Origin: JALXCH01 sp964495805
GTDB lineage: Bacteria > Calditrichota > Calditrichia > RBG-13-44-9
Length of the DNA: 61,551 nt
Direction of reading: 5' to 3'
Assembly: GCA_964495805.1 (NCBI GenBank)
Contig: CAZBWV010000028.1
Span: 1 to 61,551 of the forward strand
A program made the translations under genes and the position numbers. The notes under the pieces are model-generated. The model worked only from the letters and a program-made list of their open reading frames with translations. It did not search any database and was not told where the DNA came from. Positions 50,652 to 60,573 of this stretch are shown in pieces (position 1 is the first letter of the stretch; each line of letters starts with the position of its first letter).

Positions 50652-51461
50652 TTATTTAATGTAATCCACCACCGATTCCCCATTATCCACACCGATGACA
50701 TTTCCGTTAATCCACTGGCAATCTTCCGTGGAGAGGGCGGCTATGGCATTGGCAACATCTTCGGGAGTGGTTAAGCGGCGACCCGGATTTCGTTCCACGG
50801 CAGCATGCACCATCTTTTCGTGTCCGGGTATTTTTTGCAATGCCGGTGTATTGGTCACTCCCGCACGAATCGCGTTGGCAGTAACTCCTAACGGTGCCAG
50901 TTCCATCGCCAGCTGGCGAATATGTGACTCCAGCGCTGCTTTTGCCGCGGATACCGCTCCGTAATAGGGAACCACATGGGTGCTTCCGTAACTGGTCATC
51001 CCGAAAATGCGGGAACCGTGACCAAGGAGATTAGCCCAGTACAGTTCCTGCACCCAGTAAACCAGGGAGTGAGCCATAACGTCCAGAGTCATCTCCATAT
51101 TTGAGCGGGTAATGGCAAGCTCTTTTTCATCGGAAATGAAATGTTTAAGCGTGCCAAATGCCAGGCTGTGGAGGAACACCTTGATGTACTCCCCTTCCGG
51201 TACCGATTTGCGCACTTCCTCCACCACCATTTTGCGCTTTTTCTCGTCCGCAGCATTAATGTTAAAAAACTGTGGTTCATCGCCATGATGACGAATCTCC
51301 TGAATCACTTCTTCCACCATGTACATGGTGGCTTTCCGATCCAGATGGACACCAAAAATGTGGTACCCATCCCGCGCCAAACGGATGGCGGTTGCCGCAC
51401 CAAACCCACTGGAAGCCCCCAGAATCAGTGCATATTTTTTACCCGATGTATGTTCAGTCAT
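50652..51461 (-). CDS. SDR-family enoyl-ACP reductase-like protein (FabL/FabI type)
   Basis: A 269-residue short-chain dehydrogenase. The N-terminal NAD(P)-binding motif is LGASSGFGAATAIRLA. The active site reads YYGAVSAAKAALES, a Tyr-x6-Lys spacing that marks enoyl-ACP reductases (FabI, FabL) rather than common SDRs (Tyr-x3-Lys). HSLAFG corresponds to the SIAFA segment, and the ending GNVIGVDNGESVVDYIK fits. FabL is the nearest by pattern. It could reduce enoyl-ACP in fatty-acid synthesis or an enoyl-CoA. AAGGAG precedes the ATG. The acyl-CoA dehydrogenase gene lies 156 bases upstream. Confidence 0.82.
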   Translation of the reverse strand: MTEHTSGKKYALILGASSGFGAATAIRLARDGYHIFGVHLDRKATMYMVEEVIQEIRHHGDEPQFFNINAADEKKRKMVVEEVRKSVPEGEYIKVFLHSLAFGTLKHFISDEKELAITRSNMEMTLDVMAHSLVYWVQELYWANLLGHGSRIFGMTSYGSTHVVPYYGAVSAAKAALESHIRQLAMELAPLGVTANAIRAGVTNTPALQKIPGHEKMVHAAVERNPGRRLTTPEDVANAIAALSTEDCQWINGNVIGVDNGESVVDYIK

Positions 51462-51529
51462 GAAATTTCTCCTTATTTAATTTTACAACTTTCGACTTTC
51501 CCGAAATAAATCACCAGACTCTCACAAAA

Positions 51530-51611
51530 GTCCAGTCCCCCATTCTTCATATCCCCTATATCCTTACTTCCCCTATTTCCCTTATATCCCTTAATTCCCC
51601 TATATCCCTCA
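51530..51611 (-). other. Purine-rich transcript tract after the acyl-CoA dehydrogenase gene
   Basis: On the plus strand it is a degenerate tandem of units like TCCCCTATATCCCT and TTCCCTTATA. The minus-strand transcript would read AAGGGATATAAGGG-type units six or more times. No gene. Confidence 0.55.
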
Positions 51612-51617
51612 CCAGTA

Positions 51618-53339
51618 TTAAATCAAAATTTCCTCCGCGTGGAGCAGGTCCGAAAATTTCTCATTACGGATGGCTTCGGCATTCATACGTGCTTTGCCAA
51701 GAGCACTCACGATGTAACGGTTGGCAATAAAAATCTTTCGCGGATCCAGTTCGGCTTCGTCCAACAATAAATATCCAACATACAGATAGCTATACAGTTC
51801 CACCAGTTCCCGGGCGGCCACATCCAGGAAATCGCTATCGTTTTTATCCTTCACAAACTTCAGGCTTTCCAGAAAGATTTCCCGGATTTCCCGCAAAATG
51901 TTAGCCAGCGGCATCAGGTGTCCTTTGTATTGCTGTTCCCCTTTCTGAGCAAAATAGTCGCTTAAAATATCATTAACCACACCACCCGTGGCAGCTACAA
52001 TTTGCAACTGAGAGGTTCCTTCGTAAATATTGGTGATCCGGGCATCGCGATACAAACGTTCTACGGGAAATTCCTTCATATAACCGGTACCGCCATGGAT
52101 TTGCAGTGCGTCGTAAGCAATTTTATTGGCCGATTCCGTGAGAACATATTTGGTAAGCGGAGTTAACAAAGCAGCCACTTTACTGGCAAATTTGAAACGC
52201 TGGTTTTCATCGTTATAGGCTTTCCCTTCTTTTTTAAGACGATCAATTTTCAGCTCCAGCTTGTCCCGCAAGTCCACCCATTTTGCGGTCGCATACAGTA
52301 AGGAGCGATTACTCTCCAGCGTAACCCGCATATCGATTAGCATATCGGCTACCACCGGCAATTGGATAATGGGACGACCAAACTGTTCGCGCGCGCGGGC
52401 ATAATTCAAAGCTTCTTCGTAAGCCGCCTGAGAAATTCCCAGCGCTTGTGCGGATACTCCCAGCCGTGCACCATTCATCAAATCCATCACATATTTAATT
52501 AAACCAAATTTCCGTTTTCCGATTAACTGAGCGGGCGTATCGTTAAACTGAAGTTCGCAGGTGGGAGAACCATGAATTCCTAATTTATTCTCAATGCGTC
52601 GTACTTTTACCGTATCGTCTCCATAACAAACGAACAGGCTTAATCCCCGCCCATCTTTGGTACCGGGCTCGGAACGTGCCAGCACCAGCAGGACATCCCC
52701 GTTTCCGTTAGTAATAAATCGTTTCACGCCTTTAAGATACCATTGTCCCTTATCGTCCATGTAAGCATGTAATTTGACGGCTTGAAGATCGGAACCGGCG
52801 TCCGGTTCGGTTAACGCCATGGCGCCGGAGAATTTTCCGCTGGCAAAACCGGGTAAAAATTCCTGTTTCTGTTCGGGAGAACCGTATTTATTAATTGTTT
52901 CGGCAATATCCTGAAGTCCGAACAGGTTCATCAATGATGCATCAGCACGGGAGATCATCTCAATTGCCATCATGTAAATCGTGTGGGGAAAATTAAGTCC
53001 CCCATATTCGCGGGGCAGGGTCATTCCCATTAATTCCGCCTGCGCCAGTCGGTGTAAGTTTTCCTGGGTGCCTTTAGCATAATAGACTTTTCCGTTGCGG
53101 AATTGAGCGCCTTCCTCATCCACTTCCGCGGCACGGGGTGCAATAAAATTCCCGGCAATGTCTCCCACAATTTCCAGTACTTTTCGATAATTATCTAATG
53201 CATCTTCGTAATTTACCGGAGCTTCGGGATATTTCTCCCCATCCCGGTAATCCTGCTCGGCAATATCCACAACTTCCTTAAAGTTCAAGTGGTTGAATTG
53301 AAAAAGCAAATCGGGATTATCTGTAAAGAAGTTTGGCAT
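51618..53339 (-). CDS. Acyl-CoA dehydrogenase with C-terminal extension
   Basis: An FAD flavoenzyme that introduces the alpha-beta double bond into acyl-CoA and passes electrons to ETF. At 573 residues it is longer than the classic ~380 because of N- and C-terminal extensions (the last ~110 residues are helical). Signatures are MALTEPDAGSDLQAVKL, ARAREQFGRPI, and the late QIHGGTGYMKEFPVERLYRDARITNIYEGTSQL-type block, of which IYEGTSQLQ holds the usual catalytic Glu. It follows etfB-etfA with 8 bases to etfA, so the three are one unit. Confidence 0.93.
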   Translation of the reverse strand: MPNFFTDNPDLLFQFNHLNFKEVVDIAEQDYRDGEKYPEAPVNYEDALDNYRKVLEIVGDIAGNFIAPRAAEVDEEGAQFRNGKVYYAKGTQENLHRLAQAELMGMTLPREYGGLNFPHTIYMMAIEMISRADASLMNLFGLQDIAETINKYGSPEQKQEFLPGFASGKFSGAMALTEPDAGSDLQAVKLHAYMDDKGQWYLKGVKRFITNGNGDVLLVLARSEPGTKDGRGLSLFVCYGDDTVKVRRIENKLGIHGSPTCELQFNDTPAQLIGKRKFGLIKYVMDLMNGARLGVSAQALGISQAAYEEALNYARAREQFGRPIIQLPVVADMLIDMRVTLESNRSLLYATAKWVDLRDKLELKIDRLKKEGKAYNDENQRFKFASKVAALLTPLTKYVLTESANKIAYDALQIHGGTGYMKEFPVERLYRDARITNIYEGTSQLQIVAATGGVVNDILSDYFAQKGEQQYKGHLMPLANILREIREIFLESLKFVKDKNDSDFLDVAARELVELYSYLYVGYLLLDEAELDPRKIFIANRYIVSALGKARMNAEAIRNEKFSDLLHAEEILI

Positions 53340-53347
53340 GTTTCCCT

Positions 53348-54367
53348 CTATCTTAGTTTGTGTTTGAACGTTTCAATGAACAACGGGATGACTTCCATGG
53401 CATCGCCAACAATACCATAATGGCAGATTTCGAAGATGGGTGCTTCGGGGTCGGTGTTGATGGCGATAATTTTCTGGGACTCCTGCATTCCCGCCCGGTG
53501 TTGGATCGCGCCGGAAATGCCCACTGCAATGTACAGCTTGGGCCGTACTGTGACGCCGGTTTGCCCCACCTGTCGGTCTGGCGTGATGAATCCGGCATCC
53601 ACCGCTGCACGCGAACCGGCTACCTCACCACCCAAGACGCGTGCCAGTTCGTACAATATCTGGAAATTTTCCCTGGAACCCATTCCGTATCCCCCGGCCA
53701 CAATAATGGGTGCCGCTTTCAGATTGACCTTCTTCGGCTCCCGATGCTGTTCGATAATACGAATGAGCTCATCCACCGGATCGGGTTGGAAAGGAATCCG
53801 GGTTACCTTCCCCTTCTTCACTTTATCCAGAGGATGTTTTTCCATTACTCCTTCGCGCACAGTAGCCATTTGAATGGGTGTTTCCGGAGTAATAATAGTG
53901 GCGATGATATTGCCCCCAAAGGCAGGGCGGATTTGTAACAGCAGGTCCTTGTATTCCTTACGCAGGTATGTCACGTCGGAAATCTGAAGATCGGTGCAAT
54001 CGGCGGTCATACCGCTCCGGGTAAACGAAGCCACACGCGGAGCCAGGTCCCGTCCGATAAAGGTAGCACCATACAACACCACCCGCGGTCGATGTTCGGA
54101 GACCAGATGACTGAGAATCCGGCTATAAGCCATGGTATGGTAATGTTTCAGCGAGGGATGTTCCACCACAATTGCTTCGTCGGCTCCATAGCGAAAGCTC
54201 TCCTGAATAATGGGTTCCAACCCATCACCAAGGATAACCGCTTTCAGTTTTCCGTTTAAATCGTTTGCCAGCTTCCGTCCTTTGGAGAGCAATTCGAAAC
54301 TCACATCGGCCGGTTCACCATCGTGCTGTTCAACAAAAACCCAGACATCTTTATTGAGTGTACTCAT
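53348..54367 (-). CDS. etfA: Electron transfer flavoprotein alpha subunit
   Basis: The FAD-binding subunit of ETF, which carries electrons from acyl-CoA dehydrogenases. It has 339 residues with an N-terminal domain (VLYGATFIGRDLAPRVASFTRSGMTADCTDL) and the C-terminal FAD domain (AGGYGMGSRENFQILYELARVLGGEVAGSRAAVDAG; GISGAIQHRAGMQES). It starts 11 bases after etfB. Confidence 0.95.
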   Translation of the reverse strand: MSTLNKDVWVFVEQHDGEPADVSFELLSKGRKLANDLNGKLKAVILGDGLEPIIQESFRYGADEAIVVEHPSLKHYHTMAYSRILSHLVSEHRPRVVLYGATFIGRDLAPRVASFTRSGMTADCTDLQISDVTYLRKEYKDLLLQIRPAFGGNIIATIITPETPIQMATVREGVMEKHPLDKVKKGKVTRIPFQPDPVDELIRIIEQHREPKKVNLKAAPIIVAGGYGMGSRENFQILYELARVLGGEVAGSRAAVDAGFITPDRQVGQTGVTVRPKLYIAVGISGAIQHRAGMQESQKIIAINTDPEAPIFEICHYGIVGDAMEVIPLFIETFKHKLR

Positions 54368-54378
54368 ATTGCTTTTCC

Positions 54379-55269
54379 TTATCCGAAAATTCTGTCTTCC
54401 ATTAATTTATCGATTAATTTACTGATCCCCTCCCGGGTGGGTTCAATCATTTCGTGCTCGCCGCCAGCCAGTACCACCGATTCCACCTTATGAACTTTGG
54501 TGGGTGAACCAGCATGGCCGCATTTGGAGGGATCCAGCTTGAGGTCTTCCATGGTAAGGGTAGGGATGTACAGGTTCCGTGACCTGTATTCTTCCATCAA
54601 ATCTTCCAGAGAAAGCAGGGAGTTGTCCTGTGCCAGTTTTTCGATTTCCATCAGAGAGCGGGCATTTTTAAACGCCATGACCCGCCGTGCTTTGAAAGGC
54701 CGGGGTTCTGCCGCCTCTTTAATCACCGTTAACAGAACCGGCAATTTCCCTTCCACTACTTCGTAACCGTCATCAATGCGTCGCTTTACGCGAATTTTCT
54801 CTTTTTCCAGCGCCAGAATCTGTTCCGTGTAAGTAATTTGCGGAATTCCCAGTTTCTCTGCGGTTTGCGGTCCCACCTGAGCCGTATCCCCATCAATAGC
54901 CTGGCGACCGGCAAATACCAGATCAAAATCATCTAAATAGCGAATCGCTTCGGCCAGCACGTAAGAGGTTGCCAGCGTATCTGCACCGGCAAATTTTCGA
55001 TCGCTTATTAGATAAACCTCATCCGCTCCCATATACAAACATTCCCGCAACACTTCCGAAGCTTTGGGTGGTCCCATGGTAATCGCTGTAACCGTTCCAC
55101 CATACGTGTCCTTCACCTGTAGAGCCAATTCCAGCGCCACCCGATCCTCCGGGTTAAAGATGGCGGGTAACTTGGCACGGTTTACCGTACCATCCGGCCT
55201 CATCACTTCCCCGGAGATGTTTGCCGTATCGGGAACCTGTTTCACCAGAACAACAATTCGGTAACTCAT
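54379..55269 (-). CDS. etfB: Electron transfer flavoprotein beta subunit
   Basis: The AMP-binding partner of EtfA. It has 296 residues, roughly 40 longer than usual, with a C-terminal extension. Blocks are VLVKQVPDTANI, NPEDRVALELAL, ITMGPPKASEVLRECLYMGADE, and LVFAGRQAIDGDTAQVGPQ. Upstream, in the minus direction, a perfect TATAAT (55302-55297) is a possible -10 box. The divergent TonB-receptor gene shares this 280-base AT-rich promoter region. Confidence 0.95.
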   Translation of the reverse strand: MSYRIVVLVKQVPDTANISGEVMRPDGTVNRAKLPAIFNPEDRVALELALQVKDTYGGTVTAITMGPPKASEVLRECLYMGADEVYLISDRKFAGADTLATSYVLAEAIRYLDDFDLVFAGRQAIDGDTAQVGPQTAEKLGIPQITYTEQILALEKEKIRVKRRIDDGYEVVEGKLPVLLTVIKEAAEPRPFKARRVMAFKNARSLMEIEKLAQDNSLLSLEDLMEEYRSRNLYIPTLTMEDLKLDPSKCGHAGSPTKVHKVESVVLAGGEHEMIEPTREGISKLIDKLMEDRIFG

Positions 55270-55491
55270 AATCTTCCTCTTTTTCGTCAGTTAAATATTA
55301 TAATATACGTTCAATTTCCTTAAAAATAAAAATGAATTGTAAATTTTGGTCAAATTTTGTCTGTCCAGCAAAATTTGATACTCTTTTCCCTGTATGTTAT
55401 CAATTTTTCGTGTCTCAACAACACGGGATTTAAAAATTTTTCCAGAAAAGTAAAGTAACCCTATTTTTCTCCATTTTTTTCTGCTAAAATG

Positions 55492-55519
55492 TTGCAAAAT
55501 TCAAAAAAAATTTTAAATT
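55492..55519 (+). promoter_or_regulatory. Putative promoter of the TonB-receptor gene
   Basis: TTGCAA at 55492-55497, a 16-base spacer, then TAAATT at 55514-55519, which is 30 bases before the start codon. Confidence 0.3.
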
Positions 55520-55549
55520 GTAATAAACCATAAAATATGGAGAGGGAAG

Positions 55550-58243
55550 ATGAATCAATCGTCCAATCACCGTTTTTTTAAGCTGAGGACATGGTTGTCA
55601 TCCGTTGCACTAATTCTACTGGTTTTGGCAGTCACACTTTTTCCCGGCACTGTTTTCTCCCAAATTGACCAACCGCACACGATAACAACCAGTTCAGATG
55701 TCGATTCTATCACTCAGGAGGAATTTTCGATTTTTCCGTTTCGGGGAGAATCTTATGAATACTACGATTTGTTCCCCTCAACAGCAATAATTCAGCGGCA
55801 TGGGCGTATGGAGACACACGTCCGGGGAAGCCGCTGGGAAGAAGCGGGGTATTTGTTCGAAGGCATCAATATTCGCAGTTATTACAACGGACGCCCGCTT
55901 CTGCATTTTATTCCGGAAATGATGGCTTCGGTCAAGCTACACAAATCCCCCCGGGCGTCCCTCACCCATGCACCGTTTGTATTTACCCATCAATTGCTTA
56001 ATCCGGCTCATCAATTTCAGGTAATGGCTCATGCGGAAACCGACTGGATTTCCCGGCCGAATCAGTCTGTGCTGAATACCTATTCCTATGGCTATCAGGA
56101 TTACACCTTCATTGCCACGGCTCCCCTTTTCAGCCCACAATTGCGCTTTCGACTCGGTGCTGAGTATCGCTATTTTATGGATCACTACCGAAAGTTTTGG
56201 GACGGTTTTCGATTTAAAAACTCCTTTATAGACCCCATCACCGGAGAAGATTATTCTGATATCATTGGTTCTGAAATTGTCATTGATCCCGGTAACATTC
56301 CCCAGGCACATTCACACGATTTACTGGTGAACGGATTAATTCAGGGTAACTGGGGGAATTTGGATATGCGACTGGTGGGAGCTCTGGAAAATAACTACCG
56401 ACAGATCAATACTACCCCGATTATGAATCACTACAATCCGGATCATATCCCTGAATCTACCCAACAGGCAACATTCTTTTCTGCCCGACTGCTCTATAAA
56501 AAACCCGGTAGTATTCATGCAGGAATCCAATACGCTTATCTGAATTCAGATTTTGTTGTACAGGACCCGATTCTGGAAGATCAGATTCAGCGCTATTATT
56601 TTCCCTGGCCCAGAATGATGAATATTTACTATTTCGAATTTTCGCTACCAGGACGAATCCTGACCAATTATTCCAAAGGAGAGGAATACGGACACTCTCT
56701 GACCGGCTTTTTGTCCGGAAAATTAGGTAATCATCACTGGCAAGCAGGGGCTCAATGGGAAAAACGAAAGCTTCGACGATTCCAGATTAATTGTTCCTAC
56801 GGAAGCTATTTCCAGCAAAACCCGAACAATTGGCTTTCGGACTCATTGAGTACTCAATTTTTCATCTTATCATCCCTCCTCGATGATAATTTTGGATATG
56901 ATGTATATGGCCGCAAAATAGATCAATCCACCGAATATTTTGACGGCCCGGTAAAACCGGAACAGTACGGCTTTTATGTTGAAGATAGTTATCAGACACC
57001 CTCCTGGCAGGTCCGTCTGGGGGTGCGATACGATATGTTGTCCAGCAATACCATCGGGGTGCATAATCTCAAAGAATTGCATTTTGATTATACAGAAAAT
57101 CACGAAGCAAATTATATCAGTACCCAGCAGGTGTATCGAACGAAATTGTACCAATACCTTTCTCCCAGACTTCATCTGTCCTACCTCCTGAATCCGCAAA
57201 CCAATTTTTTCCTGAGTCTGGGACGATACGTTCAGCAGAATCAGCTTCGGGACATGACCAATAGTCGGTTATGGTTGCAACAACTTTTATATAACACATT
57301 TTTATTGATGGGATATTTCAATCCTTACCCGGTAGGTCTGGAAGTCAAGCCCATTTCTTCTTACGCAGGTTCGGTAGGAATCCGGCGCGCTTTCTCCCCT
57401 CAGCTTTCCCTTTCCGGAACCATTTTTTATAAATATACCAGCGATTATTTAATGGTTACTCACGTTAATAACTCTTCGTCCCAACGAATAATGAAAATAT
57501 TTTATCTGGACAATCTGGGCGCCAGTTCGGTTTACGGTCTGGAAATGAACTTGAAGTGGAAAGGGGCGCATCACAACCTATGGATGAACTATAGTTTTAC
57601 CGGAGGAAAAGGAGATGCTTCTTACTCCAACTCTAATTATCAATCCGAATATTATAACTATATGGACATAACTTACAAATGGGATGATCAGCTTGATCTG
57701 GAGCATGTCCAGCAACATCAATTGAACCTTCTGTTCTCCTATTTTACCGGTCATACTACTTCCGCGCTCTGGCGCTGGATTGAAACCAGTGCTTTATTCA
57801 GGTTAAATAACGGACGCAATTTTTACATCTGGAAAGCCAACGAAAATTCTTTTCTAAATTTAATGCAAGGAGATTTGTTAACGGATAACTACCTCTGGAC
57901 TCCCATTGCCAAACCCGAAGTCACCACCACACCGGTCTATTTTACTCTGGATGTAAAACTGTCCAAAACGTTTCATGTTGGCAGAATGGGAATCACTCCA
58001 TATTTCTATATTCAGAATTTGCTGAATCGAAAAAATGTTATTGATCTTTATCCACGCAACGGTTCTTATGAGTACGACGATTATAAAGAATTAAACTGGG
58101 GATATCCTTATCCTCAGGAAAGCTGGGAACTCTACGAGAAGATTAACTTAAAACATCGTCAGCACTTTGCTCAACAGCAATCTGGCAGCGATCTGTTTGC
58201 CCATCCGCGGGAGTTTCGGTTTGGGATACAGGTGAATATGTAA
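55550..58243 (+). CDS. TonB-dependent outer-membrane receptor
   Basis: A large outer-membrane barrel of 897 residues. It has a signal peptide (about 1-38, ending VFSQ), a shortened plug (about 60-140; THVRGSRWEEAGYLFEGINI), then alternating aromatic beta strands to the end. The last strand, EFRFGIQVNM, is typical of barrel C-termini. The plug lacks a clear CarboxypepD-like leader, and a TonB box is not obvious. The ligand is unknown. GGAGAGGGAAG stands before the ATG. The gene is alone, with no SusD-like partner, so the SusCD model does not apply. Confidence 0.85.
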   Translation: MNQSSNHRFFKLRTWLSSVALILLVLAVTLFPGTVFSQIDQPHTITTSSDVDSITQEEFSIFPFRGESYEYYDLFPSTAIIQRHGRMETHVRGSRWEEAGYLFEGINIRSYYNGRPLLHFIPEMMASVKLHKSPRASLTHAPFVFTHQLLNPAHQFQVMAHAETDWISRPNQSVLNTYSYGYQDYTFIATAPLFSPQLRFRLGAEYRYFMDHYRKFWDGFRFKNSFIDPITGEDYSDIIGSEIVIDPGNIPQAHSHDLLVNGLIQGNWGNLDMRLVGALENNYRQINTTPIMNHYNPDHIPESTQQATFFSARLLYKKPGSIHAGIQYAYLNSDFVVQDPILEDQIQRYYFPWPRMMNIYYFEFSLPGRILTNYSKGEEYGHSLTGFLSGKLGNHHWQAGAQWEKRKLRRFQINCSYGSYFQQNPNNWLSDSLSTQFFILSSLLDDNFGYDVYGRKIDQSTEYFDGPVKPEQYGFYVEDSYQTPSWQVRLGVRYDMLSSNTIGVHNLKELHFDYTENHEANYISTQQVYRTKLYQYLSPRLHLSYLLNPQTNFFLSLGRYVQQNQLRDMTNSRLWLQQLLYNTFLLMGYFNPYPVGLEVKPISSYAGSVGIRRAFSPQLSLSGTIFYKYTSDYLMVTHVNNSSSQRIMKIFYLDNLGASSVYGLEMNLKWKGAHHNLWMNYSFTGGKGDASYSNSNYQSEYYNYMDITYKWDDQLDLEHVQQHQLNLLFSYFTGHTTSALWRWIETSALFRLNNGRNFYIWKANENSFLNLMQGDLLTDNYLWTPIAKPEVTTTPVYFTLDVKLSKTFHVGRMGITPYFYIQNLLNRKNVIDLYPRNGSYEYDDYKELNWGYPYPQESWELYEKINLKHRQHFAQQQSGSDLFAHPREFRFGIQVNM

Positions 58244-58490
58244 GGATTGGAAGGTTTTGGAGGAAATAGGGAAAATAAAGTGGATAAGGGAAAGGTTGGG
58301 TTTAAACCGTTTTTTCTTTAAGAATATAAGTTTTGTCCTCCGGGCTCATTCTATGGGCTCACACCGGACGACTTACACCGGGCGGCTAAAACATTCTGAT
58401 TTATGAATTTATCCGCCCATTCATTCCAATTGGATTTATGTATTTTCCCCATCTGCTTCCCTATCCACTCTTTCCCTTTTCTCTTTTTGC
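58244..58490. other. Convergent 3' region with two purine-rich transcript tracts
   Basis: 58244-58300 is purine-rich on plus (GGAAATAGGGAAAATAAAG type) after the TonB-receptor gene. 58440-58489 is pyrimidine-rich on plus, so the S9 peptidase transcript has GGGAAAGAGTGGATAGGGAAG-like sequence. Between them GGGCTCA occurs twice (58342, 58355) beside CACCGG motifs. No gene. Confidence 0.45.
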
Positions 58491-60509
58491 TCATTTAAGA
58501 TACTGATTAAACCACTTCAGGGAACGATGTACCACATCGCGGCGATGGTTCGGCTCTCTTCCCAATCCGTGCCCTTCTCTGGGGTAAACCACAAATTTTA
58601 CGGTTCTCCCCAAGGTTTTCAGTGCCTGATACATCTCCTGAGAATTCGCCAGATTGGTGTATCGATCCCGTTCTCCATGAAGAATTAATACAGGGGTGTG
58701 AATATTGGTGACATAAAATGCCGGTGAATATTTGACATAGGGATGCTCCGGTCCGATGGGTTGCTCCCAGTAGTAAATCCCCAGATACATTTTTTCCCAG
58801 AGCGGTTGCCAGGAATTACTCCAGTCAGTGAACAGGCTAAAAATGCCAAACTGACTCACCGCTGCGGCAAAACGGTCGGTTTGAGAAATAATCCAGTTAG
58901 TTAGATAACCGCCATAACTGCCACCGATAACCCCCATACGTTTTTCATCCACAAATCCCCGGGTAATCACCGCATCCACTCCAGCCATAATATCCTGATA
59001 GTCAATTCCTCCCATATGACCGCCATGTTTGTACCAGATGGCTTTTCCGAACGCATCGTCGTATCCACTGCTACCACGGGGATTGGGCGCCAGAACGACA
59101 TATCCGCTGGAAGTATAGACCTGCGTGTAATACGCCTGTCTTACTGCCTGCCGAAATCTTCCGTACGGACCTCCATGGACGGTAAGTATCAGCGGATACT
59201 TCTTCCCGGCATCAAAATCCGAAGGCAGAAAAAGCAACCCTTCGATCTCCTGTCCATCCACACTTTTCCAGCGGAAGACCTGTTGCTGTCCCAGATCCAG
59301 AGAGTCCAGTTGTTTGCTAAATTGGCTAAGTAGAACCGATTGTTTTTTAGACCACCGAACAATTTCCGGTAAATGGGTAGCATCTTCCCAGAGGTAGAAA
59401 ATCGCTCCCTTCTCCAATACGCGGAAGTCCAGAACATTTCCGCCTTCCTGGTTCAGCAATTGATAGCGGTTTTTCTTTTTCCCGGAACGCAAGTAGTACA
59501 ACGGCGTTTCCGTACCGTCGGCGACTCGTATGTAAAAATCTTTGCTATTCCCATGCCATTGAAATTGCAGAACTGCCCGATCCAGATCAGTGGTCAAATT
59601 CACTGTGTCTGGTGCTTGCCCGGAGGGACGAAAACGAATTTTTGCCAGGTCCGTCTCGGCAAATTCAATATCCGGGGTGGTTTGTTTCAGATATGCAATC
59701 CATCTCCCATCCGGTGAAAAGCGCGGTTGGGTCTCCGGACCGGGGAAATCAGTGATTTGAATTTTCTGACCGGTTTGGACTTCAACCACCCAGAGATCGT
59801 ACTTCTGTTCATCATTAAAATCACCGGTGTAATTGGTTTGATAAACCACCCATCGGTTATCGGATGAAACATTGATCTCTTCTACTCCAGGATCCAATAC
59901 AGCAATTTTGCGGATTGTTCCTTTCGGCCACTCCACCTGCCAGAGCACTTTATTTATTTTCACGCTATCCCGAACCTGAGCATCGAACTTCAGCTTTTCC
60001 CGATGTTCATTTTTCTTACGGACCTCTTCGGGGAACTCTTCCAGACTCACCACATACAGATATTTCCCTTCCGGACCAACCTGATAAAATTCCACTCCGT
60101 TCTCCAATCGGGTTATTTGCCGGGCCTCTCCTCCATTTAAAGGAAGTGCCCAGAGCTGGTCAGCCCCCTCCGCAAGTTCCCCATGGGAATCGCGATAGGC
60201 TCTGCTGGAAATAAAGAAAATAAAATTTCCGTCCCGGGAGAATGTCGGATCATAATCACTGGCTTCGGAAAAAGTCAACTGTCGTGCGTCTTTTTCATTC
60301 CCGGTAAGATACCACAGGTGGTATTCCCATTTGCTCTTTTCGAAATTGGGAGTACGGATACTGAAAACAAACTTTTTTCCGTCACGACTCACAGAAAATT
60401 CCCTGGGAGCTTTCAGCTCCATCAGATTTTCCACTGTACATTTGTGGATTTCAGCCCGGGTTAATATCCAGCCGAATAAAATAAAAATTATGGCAAAAAA
60501 CTTCATCAT
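58491..60509 (-). CDS. Secreted S9-family (prolyl oligopeptidase-like) serine peptidase
   Basis: A protein of 672 residues with a signal peptide (MKFFAIIFILFGWILTRAE), a seven-bladed beta-propeller built of TolB/WD-like repeats (SFSRDGNFIFFIS and RFSPDGRWIAYLK), and a C-terminal alpha/beta-hydrolase. The catalytic triad is Ser in GGSYGGYLTNW, Asp in HGERDRYTNL and His in PREGHGLGRE. The members are acylaminoacyl- or dipeptidyl-peptidases. ATG pairs at 60509 and 60506 follow GGGAAG closely; I annotate the first. The longer ORF start at 60548 adds residues before the signal peptide. Confidence 0.92.
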   Translation of the reverse strand: MMKFFAIIFILFGWILTRAEIHKCTVENLMELKAPREFSVSRDGKKFVFSIRTPNFEKSKWEYHLWYLTGNEKDARQLTFSEASDYDPTFSRDGNFIFFISSRAYRDSHGELAEGADQLWALPLNGGEARQITRLENGVEFYQVGPEGKYLYVVSLEEFPEEVRKKNEHREKLKFDAQVRDSVKINKVLWQVEWPKGTIRKIAVLDPGVEEINVSSDNRWVVYQTNYTGDFNDEQKYDLWVVEVQTGQKIQITDFPGPETQPRFSPDGRWIAYLKQTTPDIEFAETDLAKIRFRPSGQAPDTVNLTTDLDRAVLQFQWHGNSKDFYIRVADGTETPLYYLRSGKKKNRYQLLNQEGGNVLDFRVLEKGAIFYLWEDATHLPEIVRWSKKQSVLLSQFSKQLDSLDLGQQQVFRWKSVDGQEIEGLLFLPSDFDAGKKYPLILTVHGGPYGRFRQAVRQAYYTQVYTSSGYVVLAPNPRGSSGYDDAFGKAIWYKHGGHMGGIDYQDIMAGVDAVITRGFVDEKRMGVIGGSYGGYLTNWIISQTDRFAAAVSQFGIFSLFTDWSNSWQPLWEKMYLGIYYWEQPIGPEHPYVKYSPAFYVTNIHTPVLILHGERDRYTNLANSQEMYQALKTLGRTVKFVVYPREGHGLGREPNHRRDVVHRSLKWFNQYLK

Positions 60510-60573
60510 TACTTCCCGTTTTGAATCAGAATCAAAAATAATTACCATTTATTTCGTATAATTTATCGTTCGA